Below, in pieces: positions 9,861-21,732 of a stretch of DNA of 64,000 bases (the first letter of the stretch is position 1; each line of letters opens with the position of its first letter). Made by a program: the position numbers and the translations under genes. The notes beneath the pieces were generated by a model, which did not search any database, was not told the DNA's origin, and saw only the letters and a program-made list of their open reading frames with translations. Source of the stretch: Garcia nutans (lineage: Eukaryota > Streptophyta > Magnoliopsida > Malpighiales > Euphorbiaceae); contig CANTUV010000024.1 of NCBI GenBank assembly GCA_947685225.1, positions 28,042,001-28,106,000 of the forward strand, written 5' to 3'.

Positions 9861-10453
9861 CTATCTTTTCTCTCAATAATCTATCTTTTTCTTGCATGCT
9901 CAAGAATCCATCAACGTAGGAGTTTATAAGGTAAGATTTACTTTTTTGAATTCTTGAATTGATTATTTTGTTTTGTTTTATTTTTTTAGAGATATATTTA
10001 TATTTTTGTTTGAGTTTTTGGTTATGGGTACGAAGTATATCTTGAGTTTTTTTGTTAGGAATAAGTTTTTCATTTTAATTAGAGATTCATTTCTATCTCG
10101 GTTTTTTTTTTTTACTTTTTGTTATATTTTCTAGAGATTCATTTTTGTTAGTCTATTATGCTGCTCATTTTGAATTTACAAGTATAGAACCATCACCAAA
10201 AGCAACGTATGATTATAACTTAAAGGAATTTCATCAGTTCATGCTTTTATAATTTTCTTTGGTTCTAAAGAATATATGTGATATTGTTACCACCTGGATT
10301 TTACAAGGCTATTTTGGCAACTCAAAACCTAATGATGAGACCAAGTTCCACTTTTCGAGTTTAGGTTGATTCCTTTGGGTAAGCTTATGGAGAAGAAATG
10401 GACTTGTAAGAATGAAAAACATATACATTGAGGATGAACACAACTTTGAAATT
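9861..10453. other. Intergenic DNA, no gene recognised
   Basis: Short frames only. ATAAGGTAAGATT near 9928 resembles a splice donor, but I find no exon around it. Confidence 0.35.
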
Positions 10454-10480
10454 CACTACTACAAATTGCATATATCTATG

Positions 10481-11645
10481 TGTGAACCTCGGTTTTTCGC
10501 CTGAAAAGGATCCGGGCGAAAGTTCACTCGTTGTCAGGAGTCGCCACTCAGTTTATTTTGTTCGAAGGGAAAAACTAAGAAAACCCTTGTTTGACTCCAA
10601 TAACTTGTCCAATGTAAAGGTTTCTAGTCTGCGAACCCAAGGAGGATTCGGGGACTATGTCATGTATTTGACTAACTCGACAATAAATAATAAAAAAAAG
10701 AAATGAATGTAAAAGGGATGAAGAAAATAGAATAAAGAGATTGTTATTAAAATGTGGACTTGCTATTTGGGGTGAATCCCAAATATGCCTACATACTCTC
10801 GTTTTTATGAGAGATCAAAGCCCATGTAGTTCGGGAAAGCCTATTTAAAGGCGATGAAATTTATGCTTCATGCATGTGTGTGTGTATGCTTCGTGCATTT
10901 TTCAGGCATTTTGATTGTATAATTTCGGGTACTTAGTACCAAAAGAGTTCGATTTATGCTTCATGCCAAAAGTTCATTTTAATAGTGCCGTTTAGGTACT
11001 TAGTACCAAAGAGATGCAATTTAGGCTCCGTGCCAAAAAAAAAGTTGATTTTATTTACGGCTTAATGCCGAAAGGGTGATTGATTAGTCCGTTAGGCCCT
11101 CAGACCTAAAAAGATTAGGTCTTTGACCGAGAAGAAATTAAGAAGAAGATTAGAATGCTTATGATATGCTCGAATTGACCAAAAATGAATTATGATATTA
11201 CCTTGATTAGAATTTTTCCACTTCTAAGTTCCAGATCTTGCTTCCTTACACTTTTGAGTATGATTCTTGCTTTCTACAACACAATATTAGAAATTCTTAA
11301 GCATAAAAATTTCGTCAGCATCTGGGCGTAGGAAGTCCAAATTTTTTTTTTGAAAATCTGAAGCCTATTTATAGGCAAAATTGGGTTGGACGGCTGGGAC
11401 GCCAGCCACGGCGGCCGGGCCGCCGTCCTGGCCCGCCGCGACTCGCACTATTTCTGCTAAAACTGACTTTCCGGGAGCCATGGGCCTCTAAAAATTATTC
11501 CGAGACCATATCCGTGATCCTTACGTCGCACCGGACATTTCAAGTACCATGAAGACATACTTTTGGTGGAGTTTTACCGTTGTTCCCCGGTCCGGCCTGG
11601 TCTGAGGAAATTGGCTTTCCGAGCCTCAAAATTCGAGTGTTCACA
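10481..11645 (-). mobile_element. Solo LTR (1165 bp, TSD CTATG), Ty3/gypsy-like
   Basis: Tips are TGTGAAC and GTTCACA, a 7-bp inverted repeat, flanked by the exact duplication CTATG (10476-10480 and 11646-11650). Minus orientation is inferred from CTATAAATAGG on the minus strand at about 11369-11379. The transcribed part contains a train of small perfect hairpins (GGTACTTAGTACC twice, GGCTCCGTGCC, CGGCTTAATGCCG) and a GC-rich inverted repeat at about 11395-11450. GAGTGGCGACTCC near the element's 3' LTR end and 'AAGCCCATGTAGTT' are also found in the Tat-like elements of this window, so a Tat/Ogre relation is likely. Confidence 0.85.
10921..11135 (-). repeat. Train of short stem-loops inside the solo LTR
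   Basis: Successive units GGTACTTAGTACC, GCTTCATGCC, GGTACTTAGTACC, GGCTCCGTGCC, CGGCTTAATGCCG and TTAGGCCCTCAGACCTAA each pair on themselves with 3-5 nt loops, spaced 15-60 nt. Confidence 0.65.
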
Positions 11646-11657
11646 CTATGGATTCTT

Positions 11658-12246
11658 AGTCACAAAAGTTAAAAGTTTGTAGTAGCTAATAATTAAAATT
11701 TCATAACTATATATAATTTAGTTAAATTTGTTAGTTATAAAATTAATTATTTGTGGCAAATATATTATTCTTGTTACAATATTTCAAAATTGTAATAATA
11801 AACTTAAATTTAATCATAACATTATAGCTACATTGAAATAATGTAATTATTTAATCTAATTAGTCACAAATATTTAAAGTTTATAGCAAGAGTAGTTAAA
11901 ATTTTTAATTCTAGCCACATAAATAAATTAGTAACTAATAATAATTTATTGCTATACAAATGATTAATGTGTAGCAAATAAAAATTTTTAATACTTGATT
12001 TGCTATAAGATATAACATGTGTAGCTGAAATTAATTTGATATGTCTTGTAGCTAATACTACACATTTTAGCTACACTCAAATAATATACCTATTTAATCC
12101 AATTAGTCACAAATATCTAAAGTTTATACCAATAATACATTAAGTAAATTTTAATTATAGCCACATAAATTAAATAATGAAAGATAATATTTATTTGCTA
12201 TATAAATAATTGATGTCTGATAAATTAAAATTTACAATGAATGAAT
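11658..12246. repeat. Subterminal tandem repeats, unit about 241 bp
   Basis: TAGTCACAAA(T)..TAAAGTTT recurs near 11658, 11868 and 12108. The last two units align over about 170 bp with a 241-bp offset (GCTACATTGAAATAATG at 11828, GCTACACTCAAATAATA at 12069). Confidence 0.55.
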
Positions 12247-12248
12247 TT

Positions 12249-12478
12249 GTCACACCCAAAATTTGGGGCAGAATGGTCCTAGGGTTTAGATTGACTTAAG
12301 GCCGCTAGGTACCTTGTAAAATTAGTCGTGACAAGCAATGTCTTTTTCTTTATTTAATGAGCTTGTATTTTTTTTAATTAATTTTACACATCTGTATACA
12401 CTTGAGTATTAACCACATATATTTTTATATCACTATGTTACAACCTCTCTCTACACCTAACATACGCCACACATATAC
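12249..12478. repeat. LTR-like remnant
   Basis: TGTCACACCCAAAATTTGGGG is typical of a gypsy LTR start, but no matching end or coding part is visible before the Tekay-like LTR begins at 12479. Confidence 0.3.
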
Positions 12479-12924
12479 TGTAACACTCTTATATCAAATA
12501 TACGTATACTACATACAACCAACATATGTAATATACGAATATAAGATACAACAATGTTGCAACCCATTTTAAAATATCAAATCTTCACTTATAAAATCTG
12601 TATAAACTTAAAATATTTAATTGATATCATATAAATAATAAATGAAATATTACTTGCTAAAACGCATATATAATTTCATTACCCAAAATATTTAATAATT
12701 TAACGCATATATAAAGGTTTACCCAAAATATTTTTCATAGTTTACGGAATATACATATATATATACATCAAAATATAACATAATATACATGAAGTTAATA
12801 TGTACAAAAATATAAAATATATACATGTTGGCAGTTTGTCTCTAATCTTGATGTCCAATAATCAACTCTGCACTCAAGATCTCAAGCCTAGAATCAACTC
12901 GATCTATCAGATCTACCTTGTCAC

Positions 12925-12962
12925 CTGCGCGATGAATCACAATCGCTAAGCCAAAAGCTTAG
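12925..12962 (-). promoter_or_regulatory. Twin-hairpin block, LTR C
   Basis: Hairpin 1 is CTAAGC/GCTTAG, perfect (12946-12951 with 12957-12962). Hairpin 2 is GCGAT/ATCGC (12929-12933 with 12942-12946). CAGGTGAC follows in the sense direction. Confidence 0.65.
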
Positions 12963-13112
12963 TGATACAAACTTTGATAATAATATAGTTCAAATGCAAT
13001 GGCAATGCACAACACATAAGAATATTATATCATTATATCTTAATATATTGTTCAATTGTTCCAAAATTCATAATTCACATAAAAGCAAACACAAGCATGG
13101 GCCCAAAAGGAT

Positions 13113-13389
13113 CTAATATGCTATTCAAATTCCAGAGTTACTACTTTGGTCCAAGATGACACCATGTGTCTACCCCCGAAGGCAAATTCATAATCACAAT
13201 GAGGATTATCTCATATATAACATTCCAACTAGGCTTCAAGGACTAGGCCCAACCAAGCTTCAAGGGACTGCTACATCATGTAACATCCCAACTAGGCTTC
13301 AAGGACCAAGCCCAACCCAGCTTCAAGGGACTGTTACGTCTTAGGCATGCCGCCAAACACAAAACTCTGAAAATTGAATAACATACTAG
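13113..13389 (-). repeat. Inverted-arm cassette in LTR C
   Basis: Arms of 27 nt enclose two copies of a unit based on ACTAGGCTTCAAGGACTAGG and CCCAACCAAGCTTCAAGGGA (about 13230-13330). The GGGCCC-containing flank lies outside the left arm, matching the plus-oriented copies when reverse-complemented. Confidence 0.75.
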
Positions 13390-13925
13390 GCACACAATTC
13401 TTTCATAATTCCATTATCAACTCCTTTCTCATTTTCTCATGATCAAACTAGGCACAATGCCTCAAATATCTCACTTATATCAATATAGCCATTACCAACG
13501 ACTTTACATACCATCTTTAATGTACACATAAAAAATTGCATTACCCATACATTTTGAGTCATTATCATATTTTGCACATAGTTCACATTATACAAATCAT
13601 AGCATATTACTCATGTACCAACAATGTAGTAAGTAACTTAACACATTTTCCAACCAAATGTATTAAGTCCCAATGTCATGTAAATATAAGCAATTATTCA
13701 AAGTTTGTACTTACCTCTAAAAGCAACAAACACCACTTTCAACCTTCTCTTCCAAGATATCCCTCAATACTTGGACTGGGGTAACTCAAGTCTCTTTAAA
13801 GCCTAAACCAAATGTGATTATAAATAATCACTTAGTGATACACTTATAGGAATAAACAAAACCTCTCAACACAAGAATAAGATACACAAAGGAAAATAAT
13901 GAAAAGAACTATCTAGGACAAACTC

Positions 13926-14284
13926 TGCACATGACATGCTCAACAACACGGGCGTGTCAATAATCGTTCCCTAAACCCACAACACAGAAGCTTTGACATG
14001 CTCAGTGGCATGAGCGTGTCAATGACCTTGTCCAAAGCTTTGTATTACAGTAGATAAGACACGTCCAGAGACATGAGCTTGTCCCTGCCCATGTCAAAAC
14101 TCCTAAAACACAGTAGCTATGACACGCTCAGTGATATGGGCGTGTCATTGCAGTGTCAAAACTATAATATTACAAAAGATGTGATACGCTCAGTGACATG
14201 GGTATGTCACTGTACTTGTCAACAGCACTGAAAACAGAACCATCGACATGCTAAAAAATATGGCCGTGTCACCGGGCGTGTCGG
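13926..14284 (-). repeat. Palindromic CG-rich word cluster in LTR C
   Basis: Repeats of GACATGCTC/GACACGCTCAGTGA and GGGCGTGTCA with a period near 60-70 bp; many CG pairs have decayed to CA or TG, as expected from cytosine methylation. Confidence 0.7.
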
Positions 14285-15128
14285 GCCAAAAATTCTGATA
14301 TCAACACATAATTGTCACATCCAAAATTATCTTTCATTACCCTTTTCAATTCTAAACAAACTCAACCAAATCCATCATTATACCACAAAATACTTGTGTA
14401 AACATCAAACAACTCAATTAAAAGTAAAAATACACAATTACGACCATGACTTTACAACTCAAAAGTTACACAACCCAAAACTCTTATTCTCTTCACCAAA
14501 CTTAACCTTTTCTTTAATCCAACCCCAAATTCATAGTTAACTACTCAAAAGAACTTCAAACATACCAATAACAACTATTAACACATATTACACCAAAGAT
14601 CAAATTAACACATATACAAACTTCCATAGAAAATTAAGGAAACAAGTTGGAAACTTACCAAATATGGAGAAAATCCTTAAAACTCCAACTTGAACACTTG
14701 AAATCCTTCAATTACTTGAGTTAGCAAGAAGAAAATTTCTCTCTTCCTTTGATGGAGGTAGCCGGCTTCAATGGAGAAAGAAGAAGAAGAAGATAATCAC
14801 CAACTCCTCTTTATCCAACTAATCTCTTTTTAACCACATAATTATCCAACTTTTACTCTCCACCAAGTAAAACATATTACTTAATTAATACATAAAAATA
14901 TCATCTTCCACTAACCACTTAATTAATATTTTAATAATTAGAATAAAATTTGACCCATATTAAAAAAAATGTTGACTTGTATATATTATGTATATCTACA
15001 TATATATATATATATATATCATATACACATTTTTTCTTTTTCACTTAATTATATATATATACTTTTAAATCATTTAATTAATTTTCAAAAATTAATATAT
15101 ATATATTTAAAATTTTAGGATATTACAA

Positions 15129-15138
15129 TCCCCCCTCT
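15129..15138 (-). other. Polypurine tract of the Tekay-like element
   Basis: On the minus strand the purine run GAGGGGGGA lies directly before the 3' LTR start (15127), the expected plus-strand primer site of an LTR retrotransposon. Confidence 0.75.
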
Positions 15139-15171
15139 ACAAATAAATTTCGTCCTTGAAATTACCTGCTT

Positions 15172-15664
15172 TCAAGTCTGAAACAACTGGAGATACTGAT
15201 CCCGCATCATCTATTCACTCTCCCATGTTGCCTCTTCAGTAGCATGATTCTTTCACAAGTGGCACTCTCTTATTTCTCAACTCCTTCACTTCATGTGCCA
15301 AAATAGCCACTGGTTCTTCCTCATAAGTTAGATCTGGACTCACCTCAATAAACTCTACTGACAAAATGTGAGATGGGTCTGACATGCACCTCTGAAGCAT
15401 AGGGACATGAAAGACATTGTGAATTCGATCGAACTCAGGTGGTAAAGTCAGTCTATAGGCCACTAGTCTAACTCTGTCCAGTACCTTATAAGGTCCTATG
15501 AAACGAGGACTCAATTTCTCTTTGTGGCTAAATCTTAAAATTTTCTTCCAAGGAGACACTTTCAAAAATACTTTATCTCCTACACTGAACTCTATGTCTC
15601 TTCTTTTTAAATTTGAATATGATTTCTGTCGGTCTGAGGCTGCTTTCAAATAATTCCTAATCAC
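15172..15664 (-). pseudogene. Integrase C-terminus and chromodomain remnant
   Basis: The frame from 15664 gives the integrase tail with SPRFIGPYKVLDRVR, RLTLPPEFDRIHNVFHVP and LTYEEEPVAILAHEVKELRNK, typical of chromovirus pol ends. A small deletion then shifts the frame; in the next frame NHATEEATWESE and, after a stop, MMRDQYLQLF are the remains of a chromodomain. The final stop is at 15174-15172. Chromodomains target integration to marked chromatin; this one is broken. Confidence 0.85.
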
Positions 15665-15676
15665 CTTTACTTTTTC

Positions 15677-16234
15677 TTATGTTTTTCTAATAAAATCGGG
15701 ACCAATCAAATTACCTTCTCCAACCTCATCCCAACACAGAGGTGTCCTACATCTCTTACCATACAATGCCTCATAAGGTGCCATTCTAATACTGGACTGA
15801 TGACTGTTGTTATAAGCAAACTCAAACAGTGGTAAGAATCTATCCCAGCTCCTAGAGAAATCGATGATATAACTCCTTAACATGTCCTCTAAAATCTGTA
15901 TCACTCTCTCTGACTGTCCATCTGTCTGAGGATGAAAAGCAGTGTTAAAATGTAACCAAGAGCCTAAAGCATCCTGCAAACTTCTCCATAATCTCTATGT
16001 AAATCGGGGATCTCGATCAGATAGCAAAGAAATTGGGACTCCATGTAACCTCACTATCTCACTTATATATAGTTCAACCAATCTCTCAAGAGAATAATCC
16101 ATCCGAACTGGAAGAAAATGAGCTATCTTCATCATCCGATCAACAATCACCCAGATTACATCATGCTTCTTCTGAATCAAAGGCAAACTAGTCACAAAAT
16201 CCATCGTTACTCGCTCCCATTTCCACTCTGGCAC
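15677..16234 (-). pseudogene. Integrase core (DDE), split by a stop
   Basis: Two frames (16234-15995 and 15979-15677) join around a stop. The first has MDFVTSLP with the first catalytic Asp, then LLSDRDPRFT with the second. The second has TAFHPQTDGQSERVIQILED with the catalytic Glu in its normal setting. All three acidic residues are kept; the enzyme is lost only through stops. Confidence 0.88.
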
Positions 16235-16271
16235 TGATAATGGCTAAAGTAATCCTGAAGGAACTTGGAAC

Positions 16272-16535
16272 TCAGCCTTCACTCTCTGACAAGTGAGACA
16301 TCTGGATACAAACTCTACTATGTCCCTCTTCATACTTGACCACTAATAATATTTGTTTCAAATCTTGATACATCTTGGTACTCCCAGGGTGCATAGCATA
16401 AACTGACTGATGTGCTTCTTCTAAAATTATTCTTTTTAGTCCTGCATCATCAGGAACACACAACCTATATTTATACCACAAACTACCATCACTTCCCACA
16501 TGAAAGTCTCGACTCTCCCGCTTTTGGCAATCCAA
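16272..16535 (-). pseudogene. Integrase zinc-binding (HHCC) region, frameshifted
   Basis: GSLWYKYRLCVPDDAG and EEAHQSVYAMHPGSTKMYQDLK are the usual pre-integrase segment with its two histidines. The following Cys part (C.TCQ) is present only after a frame change, so the finger cannot form. Confidence 0.8.
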
Positions 16536-17075
16536 TACAATTTTCTAAATTCTCTCATTTGCCAACTAAGTCTCCCTAATTTGATCCAATAACACCGGCC
16601 TCAATTGCAACTAAGCCATCAATGCACCATCATCACAAGACTCAAATCTGGCATGCAACACTCTCAACTTAACAAGCAACAAGAGCGAATAAGCAGTCAA
16701 ATCTGCCAAAGACTTTCGACTCAAGGCATTAGCAACAACATTTGCCTTACTAGGATGATAATTAATTAAACAATCATAGTCTTTAATCAATTCTAACCAT
16801 CATCTTTGCCAAAGATTCAACTCTCTCTGAACACCCAGGTATTTCAAACTCTTGTGATCCATATAAATGAAACACTTCTCCCCATACAAGTAATGTCGCC
16901 AAATCTTCAAAGCAAAAACTATAACTGCTAACTCCAAATCATGCGTCGGGTAATTCAACTCATGCGGCTTCAACTGTCGAGAGGCATAAGCAATGACTCT
17001 GCCCTCCTGCATCGGAACATAACCTAAACCACTATGTGAAGCATCACTGTAAATCACATAAGGTTTACCTTCCAC
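16536..17075 (-). pseudogene. RNase H domain remnant
   Basis: The open part (17075-16800) contains YSDASHSGLGYVPMQEGRV, ASRQLKPHELNYPTHDLELA and YMDHKSLKYL, carrying the Asp, Glu and Asp of a gypsy RNase H. The more usual GCVLMQ reads GYVPMQ. Downstream sequence to 16536 is broken by stops. Confidence 0.85.
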
Positions 17076-17117
17076 AGGTAGAGTAAGGACAGGAGTCTAA
17101 GTCAACATCTCCCTCAG

Positions 17118-18059
17118 CTACTCAAAACTCACCTGACACTGATCTGTCCACACGGATCTAACTCCCTTCCGAAGTAATCTGGTGAGTGGAGTAGCTATCA
17201 TATAAAAACTTTTCACAAATCGTCGATAATAGCCTGCCAAACCTAGAAAACGTCTAACCTCTGTCACAGTCTTCGGTGGACTCCAATTCAAAATAGCATC
17301 AACTTTACTCGGATCAACTCTAATACCCTGTGCTGAAACCACATGATCGAGAAAAGTCACTTGATCAAGCCAAAACTCACATTTAGACAGCTTAGCATAA
17401 AATTGCTTCTCTCTTAGTGTCTGCAAAACAATCCGCAAATGCTTGTCATAATTCTCCTCATTACGTGAATACACCAAAATATCATCAATGAAAACCACCA
17501 AAAATTGATCTAGATAGGGTCTGAATACCCTGTTCATCAAACCCATAAATGCTCCTGGTACATTCATTAATCTAAAGGACATCACCAAGAACTCATAATG
17601 CCCATACCTCGTGCGGAAAGCTGTCTTAGGTACATCTTCATCTCTGACTCTCAACTGATGGTACCCTGATCTCAAGTCAATCTTAGAGAATAGTGCTACT
17701 CCTTTCAACTGATCAAAGAGATCATCTATCCGAGGAAATGGATACTTGTTCTTAATGGTCACTTTATTCAACAGCCGGTAATCAATGCACAATCTTAAGG
17801 TACCATCCTTTTTCTTCACAAATAAAACGGGTGCTCCCCAAGGAGACACACTAGGAAAAATGAACCCTTTATTCAACAGCTCCTGTAACTGCACCTTCAA
17901 CTCTCTCAGCTCAGTAGGTTCCATACGATAAGGAGTAATAAAGATGGGAGTGGTACCAGGCAACAAATCGATACCAAACTCAACCTCTCTCAGGGGGTAT
18001 CCCTGGCAACTCCTTAGGAAAAACATCTGGAAACTTAGTAACTGTAGATATACTGTCAA
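17118..18059 (-). pseudogene. pol: Reverse transcriptase of the Tekay-like element
   Basis: A 313-residue open stretch with the standard gypsy RT blocks: PYRMEPTELRELKVQLQELL, PVLFVKKKDGTLRLCIDYR, LFSKIDLRSGYHQLRV, then VVFIDDILVYS with the catalytic Asp pair (FIDD for the common YIDD), and RRFLGLAGYYRRFV in the connection. LRLMNVPGAFMGLMNRVF stands for the usual LTNAP..F..LMN, so a conserved Thr is lost. The frame is separated from protease by a shift near 18000 and from RNase H by a stop at about 17117. Confidence 0.92.
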
Positions 18060-18559
18060 GCTGGGAACCCACTACTCTGGTATCTACAACATGAGCAAGA
18101 TAAGCCTCACATCCTTTCCAAATCATCATCCTAGCTAAAACAGCTGAAACAAACATGGATGAAAGATGTCTCTGCTCACTAGATACCATCACATTCCTAC
18201 CATCACATGTTCTCAGGGTAACACACTTTTGCTGACAATCTACCACAATCCCATGCTTGGATAACCAATCCATGCCTAAAATTAAATCATACTCCCTGAA
18301 AAGGCATCTCAATCAAGTCACTAAGGAACTCCTCATCCTGAACCACAATCGGACTATTCCGGTGCACCTTGCTAACTACAACACTATGCCCTAAAGGATT
18401 TGTCACCAAAACATTAAATCCTAGGGACTCTGAATGCAAATCAATCACAGGCAAGATGGATGCACTAATGTATGAATGAGTCGACCCATGGTCTATCAAA
18501 GCAAGAACTGAAGTACCAAATAAAGAAAAAGTACCAGTAATAACAGCTGAAGCATCTGG
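17980..18559 (-). pseudogene. Aspartic protease region, two frames
   Basis: The frame at about 18559-18287 has LIDHGSTHSYISASI, the retropepsin active-site segment with His for the usual Ser (D-H-G). After a frameshift near 18300 the second frame carries LILGMDWLSKHG, the conserved protease C-terminal motif, and continues to FPKELPGIPPERG at the start of RT. Confidence 0.85.
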
Positions 18560-19830
18560 TTACCTCATCATCACATATACCCGCTGAGATAGCCCTGCCT
18601 CATATGGTCTACTACCTGCGGTAGAACCTCCTCTCTGGCCAGACCATGTTCGACCCCCTCTGCTAAAATCTCTGCCACCATGACCCCCTCTAACACTGGG
18701 TCTAGAAGCTGCAGTATTAGTCTGTCTATCCTTCGATGGCTCTGGGCAATCTCTGATGAAGTGATCTGGTGACCCACATCTATAACACATTGCTGGTCCA
18801 CCTGTCTTCCAGTAAGCACCCCCGTGTGCCCTACCACAATGGACACAGGTATATGGAACTGGCCTCTGAACTACTAGAGTCGGAGCACTAGCCACAGAAA
18901 CTGTAGGTCTCATTCACTGTCTCTACTGTTGTAATGACCTACCAGACTGCCTCTAGCTCCTACTGAATCTCAAAAAATATCCTCCTCGGCCTCTCTTCAC
19001 AGATGAAGACCCTACCTCAAACTGGGGTCTCCTTGCTCTGGTCTCCTTATCTCTAGCAGCTGCTGCAAGACCCTGTGCTCTCTCAACACTCCTGGCAGCT
19101 GCAACCAACTGGAAAAAATCCTAATACCGGGAGCCTGCGATAATGCACATGATAGAGGGTCTCAACCCCTCCTCAAATCTTCGACACCGTTCAATCTCAT
19201 CAGAAATGATCTGACCAGCATACTGACTCAGCCAAATAAACTCTATCTCAAACTTTGACACAGTCCTGGTATCTTGCCTCAAACTCAAGAACATCATATT
19301 CTTTGCATCTTTGTACTTCCTCGGAGTATACTTCTGCTCGAACTCCCGTAGAAAATTGTCGTAAGTCAGGATTGGTGGATCATCCAGGGCATGTGGAACC
19401 GTCTTCCACCAATCATATTCTTTCCCTCTACAAAAGAGATCTAGCATAATCAAACTTTTCTTCTGGAGTATCCTACAGCTTAATGAACACTCTTTAGACT
19501 CTATCTAGCCACTGCTTTGCTACAGCAAGGTCTGTAGTATCAATAAAGTCCTCAGCTCCAAACTTTCTCAACTTATCATATTTTCTTGTCGATAAATGTG
19601 GCTGCGGCTGCTGCTAAACTGGAACCTGCCTCAACAGCTCCACCATATGCCATATCCAGCCCGACAAAATCTCATCAACTACTGGTCTCTCTGGCACAGG
19701 AGTAGGTGTCCCTCCAGCTATCTCAACTCTAGCTCCATCTCTACCCTCAACAGAAGCTACACTCTCTATACTACCCTCTGCAAACTGACATGTCTGAGAC
19801 ACTATAACTACCTATATTTGCAAACACAAC
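18560..19830 (-). pseudogene. gag: Gag of the Tekay-like element (capsid plus zinc knuckle)
   Basis: Broken by about seven stops. The capsid core (about 19580-19121) shows FGAEDFIDTTDLAVAKQWL, EYDWWKTVP, TYDNFLREFEQKYTPRKYKD and ERCRRFEEGLRPSI, all typical of chromovirus gag. Near the end lies a CX2CX4HX4C knuckle CYRCGSPDHFIRDC (18787-18746) followed by an R/G-rich tail. No ATG opens the first frame, and stops after VPV and before the capsid show that it is not translatable. Confidence 0.88.
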
Positions 19831-19942
19831 AGAAATTGCCACATCAGATATTAGAAACTGCCAGTGCCAATGCATGTATCATATTTAAAAATCTCAATTT
19901 TCTTTTTCTTACAACTCACCTAGGTTGAGAACCTCAAACCTA

Positions 19943-19955
19943 GGCTCTGATACCA
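19943..19955 (-). other. Primer binding site of the Tekay-like element
   Basis: TGGTATCAGAGCC on the minus strand, seven bases inside the 5' LTR end at 19963; initiator-Met tRNA type. Confidence 0.9.
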
Positions 19956-20402
19956 AAACATATGTAACACCCTTATACCCAATATACGTGCACTACATAC
20001 AACCAACATATGTAATATACGAATATAAGATATAAGAATGTCACAACCCATTTTAAAATATCAAATCTTCACTTATAAAATCTGTATAAACTTAAAACAT
20101 TTAATTGATATCATATAAATAATAAATGAAATATTACTTGGTAAAACACATATATAATTTCATTACCAAAGGTTTACCCAAAATATTTTTCATAGTTTGC
20201 GGAATATACATATATATATATATACATCAAAATATAACATAATATACATGAAGTCAATATGTACAAAAATATAAAATATATACATGCTGGTAGTTTGTCT
20301 CTAATCTTGATGTCCAACAATCAACTCTGCACTCAAGATCTCAAGCCTAGACTCAACTCGGTCTAGCTGAACTTTCCGGCTCAACTGGATCTATCCTGTC
20401 AC

Positions 20403-20442
20403 ATGCGCGATGAATCACAATCGCACTAAGCCAAAAGCCTAA
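20403..20442 (-). promoter_or_regulatory. Twin-hairpin block, LTR D (eroded)
   Basis: Hairpin 1 has decayed (CTAAGC with GCCTAA). Hairpin 2 keeps GCGAT/ATCGC (20407-20411, 20420-20424). The following donor-like site has decayed to CATGTGAC. Confidence 0.5.
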
Positions 20443-20592
20443 TAATACAAACTTTGATAACAATATAGTTCAAATGCAATGCCAATGCACAACACATAAG
20501 AATATTATATCATTATATCTTAATATATTGTTCAATTGTTTCACAATTCATAATTCACATAAAAGCAAACACAAGCATGGGCCTAAAAGGAT

Positions 20593-20869
20593 CTAATATG
20601 CTATTCAAATTCTAGAGTTACTGCTTTAGTCCAAGATGACACAATGTGTCTAGCCCTGAAGGCAAATTCATAATCACAATGAGGATTACATCATATATAA
20701 CATCCCAACTAGGCTTCAAGGACTAGGCCCAACCAAGCTTCAAGGGACTGCTACATCATGTAACATCCCAACTAGGCTTCAAGGACCAAGCCCAACCTAG
20801 CTTCAAGGGACTGTTACGTCTTAGGCATGCTGCCAAACACAAAACTCTGAAAATTGAATAACATACTAG
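20593..20869 (-). repeat. Inverted-arm cassette in LTR D
   Basis: Arms at 20593-20619 and 20843-20869 enclose the same GGCTTCAAGG/CCCAACC repeat units as LTR C. Confidence 0.7.
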
Positions 20870-21399
20870 GCACACAATTCTTTCATAATTACATTTTCAA
20901 ATCCTTTCTCATGATCAAACTAGGCACAATGCCTCAAATATCTCACTTATATCAATATAGCCATTTCCAATGACTTTACATTCCACCTTTAATGTACACA
21001 TAACAAATTGCATTATCCATAAGTTTTGAGTCATTATCATATTTTGTACATAGTTCACATTATACAAATCATAGCATATTACTCATGCACCAACAATGTA
21101 GTAAGTAACTTAACACAATTTTCAACCAAATGTGTTAAGTCCCAAAGTCATGTAATTATAAGCAATTATTCAAAGTTTGTACTTACCTCTAAAAGCAACA
21201 AACACCACTTTCAACCTCCTCTTCCAAGATATCCCTCAACACTTGGACTGGGGTAACTCAAGTCTCTTCAAAGCTTAAACCAAATGTGATTATAAATAAT
21301 CACTTAGTGATACACTTATAGGTATAAACAAAGCCTCTCAACACAAGGATAAGATACACAAAGAAAAATAAGGAAAAGAACTATCTAGGGTAAACTCTA

Positions 21400-21732
21400 C
21401 ATATGACACGCTCAACAACATGGGCGTGTCAATAACTGTGCCCTAAAGCCACAACATAGAAGCTTTAACAAGCTCAGTGGCATGGGCGTGTTAATGACCA
21501 TGTCCAAAGCTCTGTATTACAGCAGATAAGACACGTCCAAAGACATTGGCATGTCCCTGCCCGTGTCAAAACTCCTACAACACAGTAGCTATGACACGCT
21601 CAGTGACATGGGCATGTCACTGTACGTGTCAAAACTATAACATTACAATAGTTGTGACACACTCAGTCAACAATACTAAAAACAGAACCATCGACACGCC
21701 TAAAAATATGGCCGTGTCACCGAACGTGTCAG
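21400..21732 (-). repeat. Palindromic CG-rich word cluster in LTR D
   Basis: Same layout as in LTR C but one repeat unit shorter around 21640-21690. Confidence 0.65.

Larger units (their letters stand above)
10454..12246. mobile_element. Putative non-autonomous CACTA-like element, interrupted
   Basis: It begins CACTACTACAAATTG, the form of a CACTA transposon tip. After removal of the solo LTR (10481-11645) the sequence continues into reiterated phrases containing GTAGTAG and TAGTCACAAA, like CACTA subterminal repeats. No transposase frame and no matching right tip are seen; the right side may have been cut by the LTR-like remnant at 12249. Confidence 0.4.
12479..15127 (-). repeat. 3' LTR C of the Tekay-like element (2649 bp)
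   Basis: In plus orientation it reads TGTAACACTC...GGATATTACA. It contains inverted arms at 13113-13139 and 13363-13389, a palindromic CG array at 13926-14284, twin hairpins at 12929-12962, donor-like GGTAAGTTT on the minus strand at 14659-14652 and GAGGTAAGTAC at about 13720-13710. Confidence 0.92.

Noticed and set aside
13156..13344. Open frame with repeats of a phrase like TRLQGLGPTKLQG
   Set aside because: It is the tandem repeat of the LTR C cassette read in frame; the related LTR does not keep it as a coding unit and there is no upstream context.
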